From the NCBI GenBank assembly GCA_014529385.2, contig CM043960.1, forward strand, positions 125,148,043 to 125,212,042: a stretch of 64,000 nt of DNA, in the 5' to 3' direction. Both the position numbers and the translations under genes were made by a program. Below, piece by piece: positions 1 through 11,130 of the stretch. The stretch is from Adiantum capillus-veneris (lineage: Eukaryota > Streptophyta > Polypodiopsida > Polypodiales > Pteridaceae). Within the stretch, counting starts at the first letter, position 1, and each line of letters opens with the position of its first letter. Below the pieces are notes generated by a model. The model did no database searches, was not told the origin of the DNA, and was given only the letters and a program-made list of their open reading frames with translations.

Positions 1-334
1 ACGACAAGCACCTCAAGCAGGACAAGCACCTCGAGCTTAGGCCGGGTTCCCACCTCAAGCTCAACCCTAGCTTGCCTAAGGTCAAAGGACTTTTACACAC
101 ATTATTGGAGGTCTTCAATGACGCTAACCCTAAGGTCTTATGCTCCATTGGTTAGCCTTGCTCTTTGATATACCATCTCTCATTTGGGCCCCTTAACCAT
201 TGGCCCCGTGTTGAGATAGATCTATAAGCACATGTCTATATCCTAACCCTTGTTCCCGTGTATTCTCCCACATTAAGTGATCAGTTTAATATGACAAAAT
301 CATTTGGGTTGGATAGATATTAATTTTTATGACA
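1..334 (+). mobile_element. 3' end of an LTR (same family as 7923-9544)
   Basis: This stretch aligns almost base for base with about 9190-9544, the 3' end of the solo LTR in the copia leader. It stops at the same TTATGACA terminus. The following bases are LINE ORF2 sequence on the opposite strand, so the LTR (or a full element extending left of the window) sits inside a LINE copy. No coding sequence is seen. Confidence 0.75.
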
Positions 335-763
335 TCGGCTTTTCTTGTTAGTTCATCAATGCCAACCCCCGCATTCCATGGGTATCCATTACAATTCCAA
401 AAGCATAATTTCAATTGTAGCTCGGTCTCATAGGTCACGCATCCCTATTTTCTTGAGGGACTTGCCTCCTCCTTGGGCACATTTTCTTCATGAGAGATCT
501 CTTTGTTTTTTTTAATTCTTTTCCTTATATGCCTTGGGTTGGATAGATATTAATTTTTATGACATCGGCTTTGCTTGTTAGTTCATCAATGCCAACCCCC
601 GCATTCCATGGGTATCCATTACAATTCCAAAAGCATAATTTCAATTGTAGCTCGGTCTCATAGGTCACGCATCCCTATTTTCTTGAGGGACTTGCCTCCT
701 CCGTGGGCACATTTTCTTCATGAGAGATCTCCTTGTTTTTTTTAATTCTTTTCCTTATATGCC
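304..763. repeat. 230-bp tandem duplication across an LTR/LINE junction
   Basis: Positions 304-533 and 534-763 are near-identical direct copies with a period of 230 bp. Each unit contains the last bases of the LTR, the junction and about 200 bp of antisense LINE (start of ORF2 and end of ORF1). The breakpoint shares only a TTG-type microhomology. Confidence 0.9.
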
Positions 764-1623
764 TTGCGATGCATATTTTGTTGCTTAGTAATGCAATCTT
801 CACATACAAAACATTTTGTATCACTCAAATAGATCCAACTTTTATCAAGGATAATCTTTCGCTTGGTCTCATCCGGCATGGTGCATACAATTGGTCGTTC
901 TCTCGAGCGAGGAGCTCTTTGCTTCCCCACTCTATGTGCTCCATAGACAATAACTCTGGACATGCCAAAGTGGGTTTTGAAGAAATCTTCGATAACAATG
1001 GCAAGAGAAGAAGGTGTCTCTAGCTTCTCTTGGGGACTTCCACGAATAAAATGTTCTTAGAACGTCGCTCCCCTTCCTTCAACTCCTCCACATCCACATA
1101 CTCAGCATTCTTTGTTTGAACCACATCTTGCATGAGTGAGGAATTAAAAACCACATTGCTAGCACATACATCAGCCCAAGACTTGTTTGTGCATACATTT
1201 TTCATGTCCCATACATCCCGGCTCATGGTGTCAAATTTATCCTCTTTCAATACATGGTCATGCTCTACTTTACTCATCCGTTCCTTCAAAGCATTCAAGT
1301 CCACAAGAGAGCGTTTACATTCCTTGACTTCCTCTTCAAGTTGCATCATATGTGTTGTTTGCATCTCAAGTGTCCTCTTGAGATTCTCATTCTCAACCAC
1401 AAGTACCCTTAGTGTGCCATTCTCTATTGCAAGTGCTCATAAGTCTGCTTTGTTTGTTTACGGTCTCTTGCAATGGTACCAAGTATGCCTTGATCATGGT
1501 TTCCGATGTCGTTGGTTGGGTGGTTGTGTTGCTATCTCCACACTTAGGGTATTTTGGATAATTCTCCACAATGGTTGTGGACCTTGTTGAAGAAGAAGAA
1601 CCCTTGCGAGTGCCAAAAGACAT
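675..1623 (-). pseudogene. LINE ORF1 protein, frameshifted
   Basis: This is the broken counterpart of the intact ORF1 at 60644-61594. The start (MSFGTRKGSSSS), the coiled-coil centre (VENENLKRTLEMQ onward) and the C-terminal RNA-binding part (VYGAHRVGKQ, then RPIVCTMPDETKRK) are all recognisable. They fall in different frames because of small indels near 1430, 1030 and 960. The protein would be the RNA-binding partner of a LINE ribonucleoprotein, but this copy cannot make it. Confidence 0.85.
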
Positions 1624-1857
1624 TGTATGTAAAATAAGAGATGAGAGTCAATTTTCCTGAAATTGTTCACCTCAGAAACGTTGTTATAGAAACAAATTTG
1701 ATAACTCTGAAAATTAATATATTTACATCAATGTGTAGAGGGCTTCGTGCTCTTCGATTGAGGCTATAGATCACCCAAATCGGAGTTCGGATGAAGAAGT
1801 TATGATCAAAAGAAAGAATTGTTGTCTACTAGGTCAAAAAACAGGTGCGTTTTTTGT

Positions 1858-1860
<3 letters not shown>

Positions 1861-1917
<57 letters not shown>
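1861..1917. repeat. (GA)n microsatellite at the LINE 5' end
   Basis: A pure GA run. On the LINE coding strand it reads (CT)n immediately upstream of the conserved 5' UTR, exactly as in the second copy at 60373-60416, so it belongs to the element rather than to the flank. Confidence 0.9.
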
Positions 1918-1918
<1 letters not shown>

Positions 1919-1920
<2 letters not shown>

Positions 1921-2200
1921 GACAATTTGGGAAGACTTGTGGTGCATGGAGTGGTCTTTTATGTAATCCTATAGTCGTCCGCACATCGTAGCGGACTCAC
2001 AGAGTGAGAGAGAAGCCCCTCCCTCTATTTGTTGTCATATGGCGCACATAAGCATAGAAGTGGTCTTGTAATTGTTCTTCGCGTGCCGTGGTAGTAAGGG
2101 GAAAGAAAAAAGAGAGATAGAGGAGTTGAACTCAAATAAAATGAGCTGCTCTAAGTAACCTCTATTAAAATAAAATAAAAAACCTGTGAGACCAATCTGT

Positions 2201-2237
<37 letters not shown>

Positions 2238-2395
2238 AGGGAGAGAGAGGGAGAGACAGATAGATAGATAGATTCCATTATCGTCCTTGGAGGTCAAATA
2301 TGACCTATGGGACCAATAGAACGTGTACAATAGAGGATCCTCTTGTTTAAGAGGGTACAATGGCTGCAATAACCCATGTAGATGTGTGTGTGTGT

Positions 2396-2442
<47 letters not shown>

Positions 2443-2531
2443 GAACCAACCAACCTTGGCAATACTTACCAATACTTCCCTGTATTTTGTTTTTCTTAGA
2501 ATTAAGATCCCACAGAATGAAGAGATAGAGG
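1919..2531. other. Non-coding stretch with two GA microsatellites
   Basis: There is no supportable gene. GA/GGGA-rich tracts lie at about 2201-2265 and 2399-2440, the second preceded by a short TG run. ORFs across these tracts are low-complexity Ser-Leu or Arg-Glu artefacts. Confidence 0.6.
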
Positions 2532-3350
2532 GTGGATTCAGAAGTTGTCCTAGGTGAGCAGGAAGTAGAAGAGAGACCACATAAGTTGCTGAGAGGCTCT
2601 TTAAAGAGAGATGTGGACTTTGCTCTTGCTAAAGATACATTTCTTGGAGATGATGTTCCGGGGACAGAGGAACCCCCCAATAACTCAAAAGATTCAGAAC
2701 AAGAAGAAGTGCGTGTAAGCCAGAAGCTTCAAGTGACTAGCACCAAAAAGAGAAACATTGATCAGCAAAATGTAAGCAAGGGGTTGAAAATCCTGCATGT
2801 GTGGATGAAAGACTTTTTAATTTTGTAGTATCTGCAGGAGCTGCTGAAATGTTCGACAAGATCTCTTCTATCTTTAATGCCCCATTCATTCTGCATGACC
2901 TTATAGCTCAGCACAACGATTTCCTCAAGTGTGAAAAAGACAAGCTTGAGCTTGAGGTCCAGAAGGGCAGGGTGGTTCTTTCTGACATGGTGGTGGTGCA
3001 CTTAAAAGATTGTGATTTCACAAGATGGTCATACAGGACGTACTTTCAACTTCCTACTATCTTCATGGTGTCCTATGCAAGAACGAGATTGCAAGCTAAT
3101 TAAAGAATCCTTTGGGTTCCTTCTATTCTTAAATTCTCTATTTGCTAGTCTATTAAATAATCCTTCAGAGGTAATGGATGAGCAGGATCTACCACCCGAT
3201 GAACAAGATGATGAGGACTTGGAGTCCAATGAGGTTCCTGAGATTGAGGGGGATATTAATCTTGACGCAGAGGCTAAAGAGGTGCAGCGAAGAAAAATAC
3301 TTACAGTTAGAACATTTGGTATCAAACAACCTATTGGTAACCATATTTGA
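2532..3350 (+). pseudogene. Unrecognised acidic coding remnant
   Basis: Three consecutive plus-strand reading segments have protein-like composition. The first (2532-2828) is rich in Glu, Lys and Ser. The second (about 2840-3100) includes AGAAEMFDKISSIFNAPF and a Lys/Glu-rich helix. The third (3134-3350) is very acidic (DEQDDEDLESNE). They are in different frames, and a GTAAG at about 2771 with a TTTTGTAG at 2827 could be an intron. I do not recognise the family. It may be a decayed retroelement gag-like or captured gene fragment. No start or full structure can be assigned. Confidence 0.3.
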
Positions 3351-4716
3351 GTGTTACCTTCATAAAATCCTTGTGCTTTGAGTAGCTTGACTAGAATCAT
3401 TCACTGTGTTGCACCTGTCTTTGTTGGGTAGCTTTGTTGAAGTTTAACTTCGGTACCATACTTGTCACAATGCTTGTTTCTTTAAAGGTTGTCGTTGTTG
3501 CCTTTCTTCACGGTTTTTATTTCTCCTCATTGAGGTGGTTGTCTTTCGTTGATGGGTCAGCTTGCTCTTTGTAGAACTCTTTGGTTAAGGTGAGTAGGTC
3601 CATGCTATTACCTTAGACTTTTTGTCCCAAATATTTTTGTTTGCTTGAAAGTAGCCTTGAGCAATGATTGACGGATTTGATGTGACACACCTGATGACCT
3701 TTGGTTCTTGAAGAACATGTGCTTGATGTATCCAAACTGAATCTTTAACTTTGAAGTGCTCTTTGGATACCCACACTTGGTTGATTTTTTTTGGCTTCTT
3801 CTTGAGGCTTTGTTGCAATGAAAACTTAAAGTTGATAAAACTTTTTGCTTCGGTTTTTATTGCATCATCGATGGTTTGGATTTTGATGTATAGGTTGCAT
3901 AGGAAACTTGATGGAGATTCATTGAAGGTAAAGTCAACTTGCGAGGTTGATCTACTTTGGTGTTTACCTTAGCTTTATCTTTGTTTTTTTCAATGGTTGG
4001 CTACTTCTTTTCTACATGGATTTCAGATGCTTCTGAGGCTTTCGTTGTTGTTAAAGCTGTTGGTTGTTGTCAAAAGAAGATGTCCATCCAGATTCTAGTT
4101 AGAACTAGACTCACCTATTGGAACTCTCATGCATTTGTTGGTTTTGATGAATCTCACATTTAGTGGATGGGTCTTTGTCAATTCTCACTCTTGAAGGTGT
4201 TGCCCTTGCAATTTTCATGTCTCTGAGTTGAGTAGAAAAACTTGGTGGTGGATGATTTATCATGGTCAAGGCTCACTCAAACTCTCAAGATAGTCTTGGA
4301 CAAGGCCACCCTGGCTTAGTACAACTTATCCCTTTTCGTCCCTAGTCAGGTCTCTCAAAATTTAGGACTTTGTGCCTCATTGGTCTCTAGGAGCTGGTTT
4401 TGGGTACCCTAAAATTTTTGATTTAGGAATCATAAAAAAAGTCAGCTTTAGAAGTTTGGTTGCTAGTGTGTCCTATTGCTTGCAATATTTCTTCCTAGCT
4501 ATACATGACTCAATTTATAGTTGTGTATCAAAAGTTAGAGAAATTTTGGTGAAGTGTACTTGAAACAACACTCAAAATAGTCTCAGGAGAGGACACAGGA
4601 ACTTTGGCTCGTATCTTGGCCTCTAGAAGGTATTTTTAGCTCAAACTTGAGATTTGATATGTACTCAAGTAGGTTTACAAGCTCATCAAGTCAGATACCC
4701 CCACTATGAAGAGGTA
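3351..4716. other. No clear gene; degraded sequence
   Basis: Nothing well supported. On the minus strand about 3585-3818 encodes a Trp/Lys-rich stretch (INQVWVSKEHFKVKDSVWI) of the W-x-x-K type seen near 36210-36450 (TLWIPKRQ, WVWQPKQ) in the gypsy element. It may be a remnant of the same old minus-strand gypsy copy. Confidence 0.35.
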
Positions 4717-6055
4717 CATGAATCGTGATCCATGACCCCTTGTCAAATTAGCTAGACAAGGTTATATGTAGACTCTGTGCCAATTTTCATCAAAATTTTT
4801 GAGGTCGGGGAACATGGATCACGATCCATGTTCAACCACACCTAGACTTGATCTCTTGGCAGCTTGTTACTCACTATGTCCATGAGCTAAATCTCAAATC
4901 TTTTGGAATTTGGACTTGGTTTGATAGGTCAAATACCCAGCACTAGGCCTGCATTGTGGTTTTAGTCTGTGACCTACTTTGCTGTCTTTTGACCTAAATT
5001 TGTTAATTTTTTTTTCAAAATTGGACTTGGGATATGTTTCCTTCTATATGCACTACAGATCTTGAAATTTTTAGGTCAAGTTGTCACCACCATGGGGACA
5101 TGGATTGCAACTTGTGTTTGAAGGCCATTTGACTTTTCTTGGTATCATTAGGATCAGCATGACTAGTAGATGCTATGGTATCAAAGTTTTTTGGATTCGG
5201 AACTTTACATTAAAAATTAAGTCAATTCTAGTACTTGCTCAAAATGCTTGATAGTTTTGGGCTTTTGAATTGGTTTTTAATATCTAAATTCAATTTTGAA
5301 AAGACCACTATGCTTCTAGGGACTAGAGCTTGAATCTGGGCTCGACCTGTGACAAGGGGACATCGATCGCGATCTATAAACCCTTGTGTCAGAATGCATT
5401 GAAACTTGGCAAAGAGCTTCCGTTCAGCCTGATCCCTTCTGTATAGTTTTCATGCGATTTGGACTTGATTAGGTCAATCAAAAGTCAATCCCTAGGTTTG
5501 TTTGACAGTTTTTGACCTTGAAGTGTTTTTGGCCTTTTTTATCCTCTTTTTGAATTTTTTTGGTAGCCCCCCTTTTGAAACTTTTGTTCACAATGGTCTC
5601 TGCTACAAGTTGGTATAGTGGATGTCCAAAAATTCACATGAGGTGCATGGATCGCGATCCATGTTTGGTCCAGATCTAAAAATAAGTGAAAATTTGACAT
5701 CCACAAAGTGCAAGCATACAGATACCCAAATTTTCTATTCAGATGTGGTCAAACATGGATCGAAATCCATGTAACTTTTCATCATTTTGGGTTGAGATTT
5801 GACCAGCAAGTAGCGGATACCATTTTGAACAACTTTCCAAAAGGAACATTAGCAAAAAACTCGAAAAAATTGATCAAAATGGCCAAACATAGAAACAAGT
5901 CAAAAATCATAGGGCATACATAAAAAATTTCTTTTGACTGACAAAAGTTGTTCAAATCCAAAATTAAATGTGGAGTAGACTGTTGACACTGCAAGGATTC
6001 AATCGGTGAAATTTGGCGTCCAGATCTGATAAAAGAGGGATCACAATCCATGTAC
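4717..6055 (-). repeat. Array of CATGGATCGCGATCCATG palindromes (old gypsy leader)
   Basis: Copies of the 18-bp palindrome, perfect or with 1-3 changes, occur at 4717, 4813, 5646, 5754 and about 6037, with weaker ones near 5090 and 5360. They lie just downstream, on the minus strand, of a primer-binding site at 6527-6543. The same arrangement exists in the plus-strand gypsy element (13884-15028 after the PBS at 13316). Confidence 0.8.
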
Positions 6056-6526
6056 CTCATCAAGATTTTTGACTAAGATTTGAGTAGTGGATAGTAGAGA
6101 CATAGGCAAACACTTTTCCCAAAAGAAGCATTGCCAAAAAAAGTTGAACAAAGTGGCCAAAAGAGTAAAAAAAGAACATTGTCAAAAATTGCCATAGCAC
6201 ACTCAAGATATCATCTTTGGCTGGTCAAAACTTACCCTACTTCTATGTGCTGAAATGAAACCAGGAAGAAAAACAAATAAAACGGTACAACACTTTGAAA
6301 GTAATGAGAAAACAAAAGAATGAAAGGCTTTTGGCTATCTCACTCACTTAACTCTTTTTACCTCTCAAGAATAGATCTAGCAAGTCCCCGACTTCTAGAC
6401 TTTACAAATCACTAAACCCCATGTCTAGCTGCTTCACTGCTAAAGTGTAAATGGAATGGAAGGACAAATATTTAGAAAATAATTCTCTAAATATGCACTA
6501 GGTTACTCACCATATAAGAATCAATG

Positions 6527-6543
6527 CCTAGCATCAGCGCCAA
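6527..6543 (-). promoter_or_regulatory. Degenerate primer-binding site of old gypsy copy
   Basis: On the minus strand TTGGCGC follows directly on an LTR end reading GACCCGTTAACA. This matches the LTR end plus PBS at 13305-13333 of the plus-strand element, but the rest of the site has diverged. Confidence 0.6.
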
Positions 6544-7395
6544 TGTTAACGGGTCGCTGCTATCGAATGTCTGTAGCATAACTATCTGGCACTATCATAA
6601 TATGTCAATACTGAGGGAAGTGACTCAAATGGGACACAAAGACTCTTTGAGGTTTTCAATCTCAAGAAGTGAACCTAACAAGAAAACACATCAAATCAAC
6701 AAGAAGGACATTGTGCAATGATTGAAAAATATACGCATGTCCTTTCTTACTGCTGTCGATTATCAAACAAAGTCAAAATGCAACAAAACTTTAGGAGGAG
6801 GTCTAAGACACCTAGGGACACTATCCTTCCAAGTCTGGTTACAATCCAACAAGGTACCAAAATCACGATCCATTATGATCAAGGTTCTAAGAACTGTAAT
6901 AGAACTATCCAGAAAGGTCTCCATATGGCCTAGGAACACTCTCCTATGGTGAAAACGTCAAAATATAGGGTTTTGAGCACTCAAATTTGAAGATTAGGCT
7001 CACTAACATGTAGTCACCAACCTCAACAAAACTGAAAATGATTACACTTGAATTAAAGAGCATGGAATGAGAAACACGATAAAAGTTTCATAATTAAAAA
7101 CATATTACCCAATCATGAAAAAAGTTTATTACAAGTTGGAGCTTTGTAGTCGCTTGAGTGTGCATACATCAGATAGGCTTTTCTCCTCCAAAAGATAAGC
7201 CCTCTTTCACATTAAGGTTATTGACTTTTATACCTAGGGATTTCTAAATGGCCAGTGGTTGGCTCACATGAGCCTTTACACATATCATGACAGAGTTACA
7301 ACTCAGGGAATCAACTTGCTACTCTAAAATTAGGATTTAAACATAGTGTGGCTACACTAGCTTAAAAAAATAATAGAGTACAAATGTGGTGTCTG
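6544..7395 (-). mobile_element. Diverged gypsy LTR, minus strand
   Basis: The minus-strand 3' end is clearly homologous to the LTR at 12428-13314: it shares ATGCTACAGAC, the TTCACTT-GAGATTGA-CTC block and the terminal GACCCGTTAACA. A TATA-like CTAGGTATAAAAG lies near 7235. The 5' boundary is not resolved and is placed where the ORF3 fragment begins. Confidence 0.5.
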
Positions 7396-7396
7396 G

Positions 7397-7597
7397 CTAA
7401 GTGTCCGGGTAGGTGTCAATGAATCCACCAGCACCAGCTTGATATTTTATTCTTGTTAGAACTGGACTTGCATTCATATAGGTATTATTTTTGTCATTTC
7501 CCTTGAGGTTTTCTTCAGCCAGATTCTTGAGGATGCAATTTTCGAGATCACAATTGATAACCCTTCTCTCTGCTAGTCCCATTGCCATCACCACTAA
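7397..7597 (-). pseudogene. Fragment of gypsy ORF3, left of the copia insertion
   Basis: The encoded MVMAMGLAERRV, EENLKG and PVLTRI-YQ match residues encoded at about 39640-39800 in the plus-strand gypsy ORF3 (MVMAMGLAEGRV, EENLKGG, PMLTRIAYQ). The N-terminal counterpart is at 45547-45886, also minus strand, on the other side of the copia element. About 240 bp of the ORF seen at 39400-39640 are missing between the two halves. Confidence 0.8.
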
Positions 7598-7827
7598 TGT
7601 TACCATATACAGGTGGTAGTGATGTGTGTGAACACACTTAAGACCACCGGAGCATTTTTTCCCTCACTATGAGGTTTTTTTTCCCCGTGCATTGTATATA
7701 CGCCCATTCATTCTAGGGCTAGCTATATTTCCATTGCACACTAGGTAATACACTCACTGTTGTGTTCCTTGAGCTTCCTTTGTCTTCTCCAAGCAGTGTG
7801 TGTTTTCCTGCAACCCTAATTCCAACA
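7598..7827 (+). repeat. Copia 5' LTR
   Basis: Starts TGTTACC and ends TTCCAACA. It aligns throughout with 45319-45546, with scattered substitutions. CATTGTATATACG near 7690 is a plausible TATA region. Confidence 0.9.
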
Positions 7828-7829
7828 AT

Positions 7830-7841
7830 TGGCATTAGAGC
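7830..7841 (+). promoter_or_regulatory. Copia primer-binding site (tRNA-iMet type)
   Basis: TGGCATTAGAGC lies two bases after the LTR end. The usual plant copia PBS complementary to initiator tRNA-Met is TGGTATCAGAGC, so there are two transitions. Confidence 0.8.
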
Positions 7842-7922
7842 AGGTTGCATCCTCTCGGGCTTAGTCGCTAGTAGCTCCAACACAAGCCTGCTCACTTTCT
7901 CCAATTTTTGTGAGTTTTGGTG

Positions 7923-8671
7923 TGTAATGGAATTGGCCTATTTAACTTGAGAGTAGTGGAAATTAATGAGAGTACTTTTGAGAAATGACTTTATGAGCAT
8001 AGCGGGTGAACATAATTGAAGATAGCAACATAATCATAGCAATTAAATAACTTGGCATGAGCAATACTTTTGCAAGAGATAAAATTTAGAGAACATGACA
8101 ACAACTGAGGACCAGATTTATGTGGAGCCGGTCCCCCTTCCAATAGGCATTTGTATTATGATTTCTCCCATTAAGAGATACTTGTTACAATACAATCTTT
8201 GTGTTCCTTGTGACCTAGGTGATGCTATGAAGATGGAAAGATTCATGCACCACAAGCATATCATAAACTTGAAGAAATATTTAACTATCCCAAGCCTCAG
8301 TACCAAGACCTCAAATACCTTCAAAGGTGGAGAGAGCTAGCAGGGAATGAGGGTAGGGAAGAGGAAGAAGCAACATTTCATAGGAGAAAGAATTAGTTCC
8401 TCACTTATCATAACTCTTCTTGCTAGCATACATAATAGCATAGTAATGAAAAAGAAGGAGATGGCAAGCTTAAGCATTGAAGCATGGCTCTTGGTTGGAT
8501 TTGCACTCCATAGCCAAGAGTGTTGCTGTAGGCTCTCAACCTCTACTTGCTTGGAGAAGGAGAGAGAGCTCTTGCACTTTGCATAGCGCACCAATGAGAG
8601 TGTTTGTGAGTGTGTGTGGATGAGTATACCCCCTAAGCAACCCCCTAGCTTTCTTGGGTTGACCAACCCCG

Positions 8672-8702
<31 letters not shown>

Positions 8703-9544
8703 TTGTAGCTCATGCTTGAAGCTCATTGGACCCCTCAAAGCCTAGCCAATCACAAGCAGGAGGCATTACAAGCAGAGAGCAGCAAGGGTAGCCTTGGGAC
8801 AAGTGTCCCCCTGTCTGATTTGAGACGGAGGACTTGATAAATGCAAAATCAATTAATTAAATCTCCTAAATTATCATTGGACCCCTTGGGTGGCCAACCA
8901 ATAGGCTTCAGGCACACCATGAGGGCAACATGAGGAGGAACTTGACAAGTGTCCCTTTTGCTCTCTCTCATCCCCCCTCATGTAGGGGCGAGCCCCCTCC
9001 TTGTAGGGATTGAATATTTGGCTTTTTGACACCTCAATCCCCTCATGCATAGGCCCAATTCCCACTTCAAGCTTGGCCCTTAAGCACTTTAAGCTTGGGT
9101 TGGGTTCTCACCTCAAGTACAACCCTAGCATCTCAAGCATCTTAATCATCAAGCACCTCAAGCATCTCAAGAACCTCAATCATCAAGCACCTCAAGCACC
9201 TCAGTCATCAAGCATGACAAGCAAGACAAGCACCTCGAGCTGGGTCGGGTTCCCGCCTCAAGCTCAACCCTAGCTTACCTAAGGTCAAAGGACTTTTACA
9301 CACATTATTGGAGGTCTTCAATGAAGCTAACACTAAGGTCTTATGCTCCATCAATTAACCTTTCTCTTTGATAGAATAACTCTTATTTGGGCCCCTTTAC
9401 CATTGGCCCCGTGTTGAGATAGATCTATAAGCACATGTCTATATCTTAACCCCTGTTCCAGTTTATTCTCCCACAGTAAGTGATCAGTTTAATATGATCA
9501 AATAATTTGGGTTGGTTAGATATTATGTATTAGATTTTATGACA
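7923..9544 (+). mobile_element. 1.6-kb solo LTR inserted in the copia leader
   Basis: It begins TGTAATGG, ends TTATGACA and is flanked by the 5-bp duplication TGGTG (7918-7922 and 9545-9549). It has no coding region, PBS or polypurine tract, which is the pattern left by LTR-LTR recombination. Its last ~355 bp recur at 1-334. It contains a 31-base C run at 8672-8702 and several CAAGCACCTCAAGC-type short repeats at 9150-9240. Confidence 0.85.
8672..8702 (+). repeat. Poly-C run
   Basis: Thirty-one consecutive C residues inside the solo LTR. Length may be affected by assembly. Confidence 0.9.
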
Positions 9545-9781
9545 TGGTGAGCGTTTGCAAGTCAACAAAAATTTCCAATTCGGGCTCATTTTGGCCTCTG
9601 TTTCCAGTACAGGCTACTGTGCACAATCTATTTCGTCATCTTGAACAGAATTTTTGTTAGTGCCATTTTTTGAATAACAGGTCCCTTACAGTCTTCTACG
9701 GTTTGTACTATATAGCATGTGTTGTTTCCGCTTTGTCTCTCCTCTTTTTGAGCAGCCTTCACATCAGGTGCAACATTTACC

Positions 9782-10783
9782 ATGGCTGACAACAACGCAA
9801 ATGTGTTCAAGATGTTTGCTGCTGCTAAGGACAGATTGGATGGGGATAATTACCCTATGTGGGCTTACATGATGCAACATGTTCTTGTGTCAAAGGGCAT
9901 CAAGAATATTGTGCAAGGCATTGATGTACATCCTGGTCCTGAGGATGTAGGTGATGTTGCAGGTCTTGCTGCTATTAGAGTTGTTTTTCCTACAATAGAA
10001 CAAGCTCGTTGGGATGTAAAGGATTCACAGGCTCATGCGTTGATTGTGTTATCTGTGAAGCGCACCATTACTCCTCACATTTGTTCAATGAAATCTACAA
10101 AACAAGCTTGGGATATTCTGGTTGGTCTTTATGCAAGCCACAATGAGGCAAAAATTTCATTGTTGCAGAAAGAGCTGGAGTTGAAGATTATGCATGAGGA
10201 AGATGATATGGAAACTTTCCTTGCTGGTGTCAAGGATATCAACGAGCAACTCATTTCTACAGGTGAAGTCATTTCAGATAGTTCCCTTGTGCAGACTGTC
10301 CTTGATTCCTTGCCAGACTTTTGCTAGTACTTGGACACTTATGACCCAAAGAAATCATGAAGTTGTCACGTTTGATACACTGTGCACATTGCTAATGCAA
10401 GAGTCACTTTTGAAAAAAAACAGGACTGGCAGTGTGAAATTGAATAGGCTTTTATTGCTTCTCAAAAAAAGGATGGTAAGAACAATGCAGCCACTTCTTA
10501 TGGTTCTTCTACGAGTGAAACATCACCTGTTCCTAATGCTTCTGATGGTAGCAATTCTTCTAGAAATTTTGGTGATAAGGACAAAAAGAAGATGAGTTGC
10601 CATTATTGTAAAGCTAATGATCACTTCATCAAGAAGTGTCCTAAGTTGAAGGCCAAAGAGTCAAAGAAGAAAGAGGGTGGTTCCACTGCAAATGCTGGTT
10701 CCATTACAAATGCACCTATTGTTGAGTCTTTTGTGAAAGGAGACTGTGATGCTGATGTTGATGCAGAAGGGCTTTTAGTGTAG
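9782..10783 (+). pseudogene. Copia gag with CCHC zinc knuckle
   Basis: The ATG at 9782 opens a UBN2-type copia gag: RLDGDNYPMWAYMMQHVL near residue 20, then KQAWDILVGLY and the helical ELELKIMHEEDDMETFL. The frame is lost after LPDFC at 10327, where the following QYLDTYDP-like codons need a shift. The nucleocapsid end is intact at 10592-10783 with C-HY-C-KAND-H-FIKK-C (CX2CX4HX4C), followed by a Lys-rich tail. Gag would package the element RNA into virus-like particles. Start choice rests on the domain beginning directly after this Met. Confidence 0.88.
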
Positions 10784-10818
10784 AGTGTACCTATAATCCT
10801 ATTGTCCATGATGCATGC

Positions 10819-11130
10819 ATGTCAATTGTTGCTACAGATTCATATGTGTGGTATTTTGATAGTGGTGCTACAAAGCACATTTCCTCACATCATGGTTTGT
10901 TCACCTCTCTCAAGGTTGTCCGTCATGGGAGTTCAGTCACTTGTGCCAACAATGCCTCTTCTCCGGTTCAGAGAGTTGGAAAGATTGTGCTTACTATTGC
11001 AAATGGCAGTTATTTCACACTTGTTGATGCACTTTATGTACCTAAGATCAAGAAGAATCTTTTGTTTATATCTGCACTTGCTAGACTTGAACTTGTAGTC
11101 AAATTTTTTGATGACAATACATGGTCTTAG
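10819..11130 (+). pseudogene. Copia aspartic protease
   Basis: VWYFDSGATKHIS carries the D-S-G-A catalytic motif of copia retropepsin, followed by VPKIKKNLLFISAL, the usual end of the domain. It would cleave the gag-pol polyprotein. It is in a different frame from the zinc-knuckle ORF upstream and from the pre-integrase ORF downstream, so the polyprotein is broken here. Confidence 0.88.

Larger units (their letters stand above)
335..1918 (-). mobile_element. L1-like LINE copy, 5' part, interrupted
   Basis: Read on the minus strand, this matches the LINE at 60373-61700: a (CT)n tract, the conserved 5' UTR, ORF1 and the first codons of ORF2. It ends at 335 where an LTR is inserted, so the rest of ORF2 lies outside the window or is lost. 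The single TAG between ORF1 and ORF2 is retained in both duplicated units (675-677 and 445-447). Confidence 0.85.

Noticed and set aside
2151-2680. Frames rich in Ser-Leu or Arg-Glu around GA tracts (also near 18735-18956, 19094-19333, 37205-37588, 48279-48482)
   Set aside because: Translations of (GA)n/(CT)n; no non-repetitive domain.
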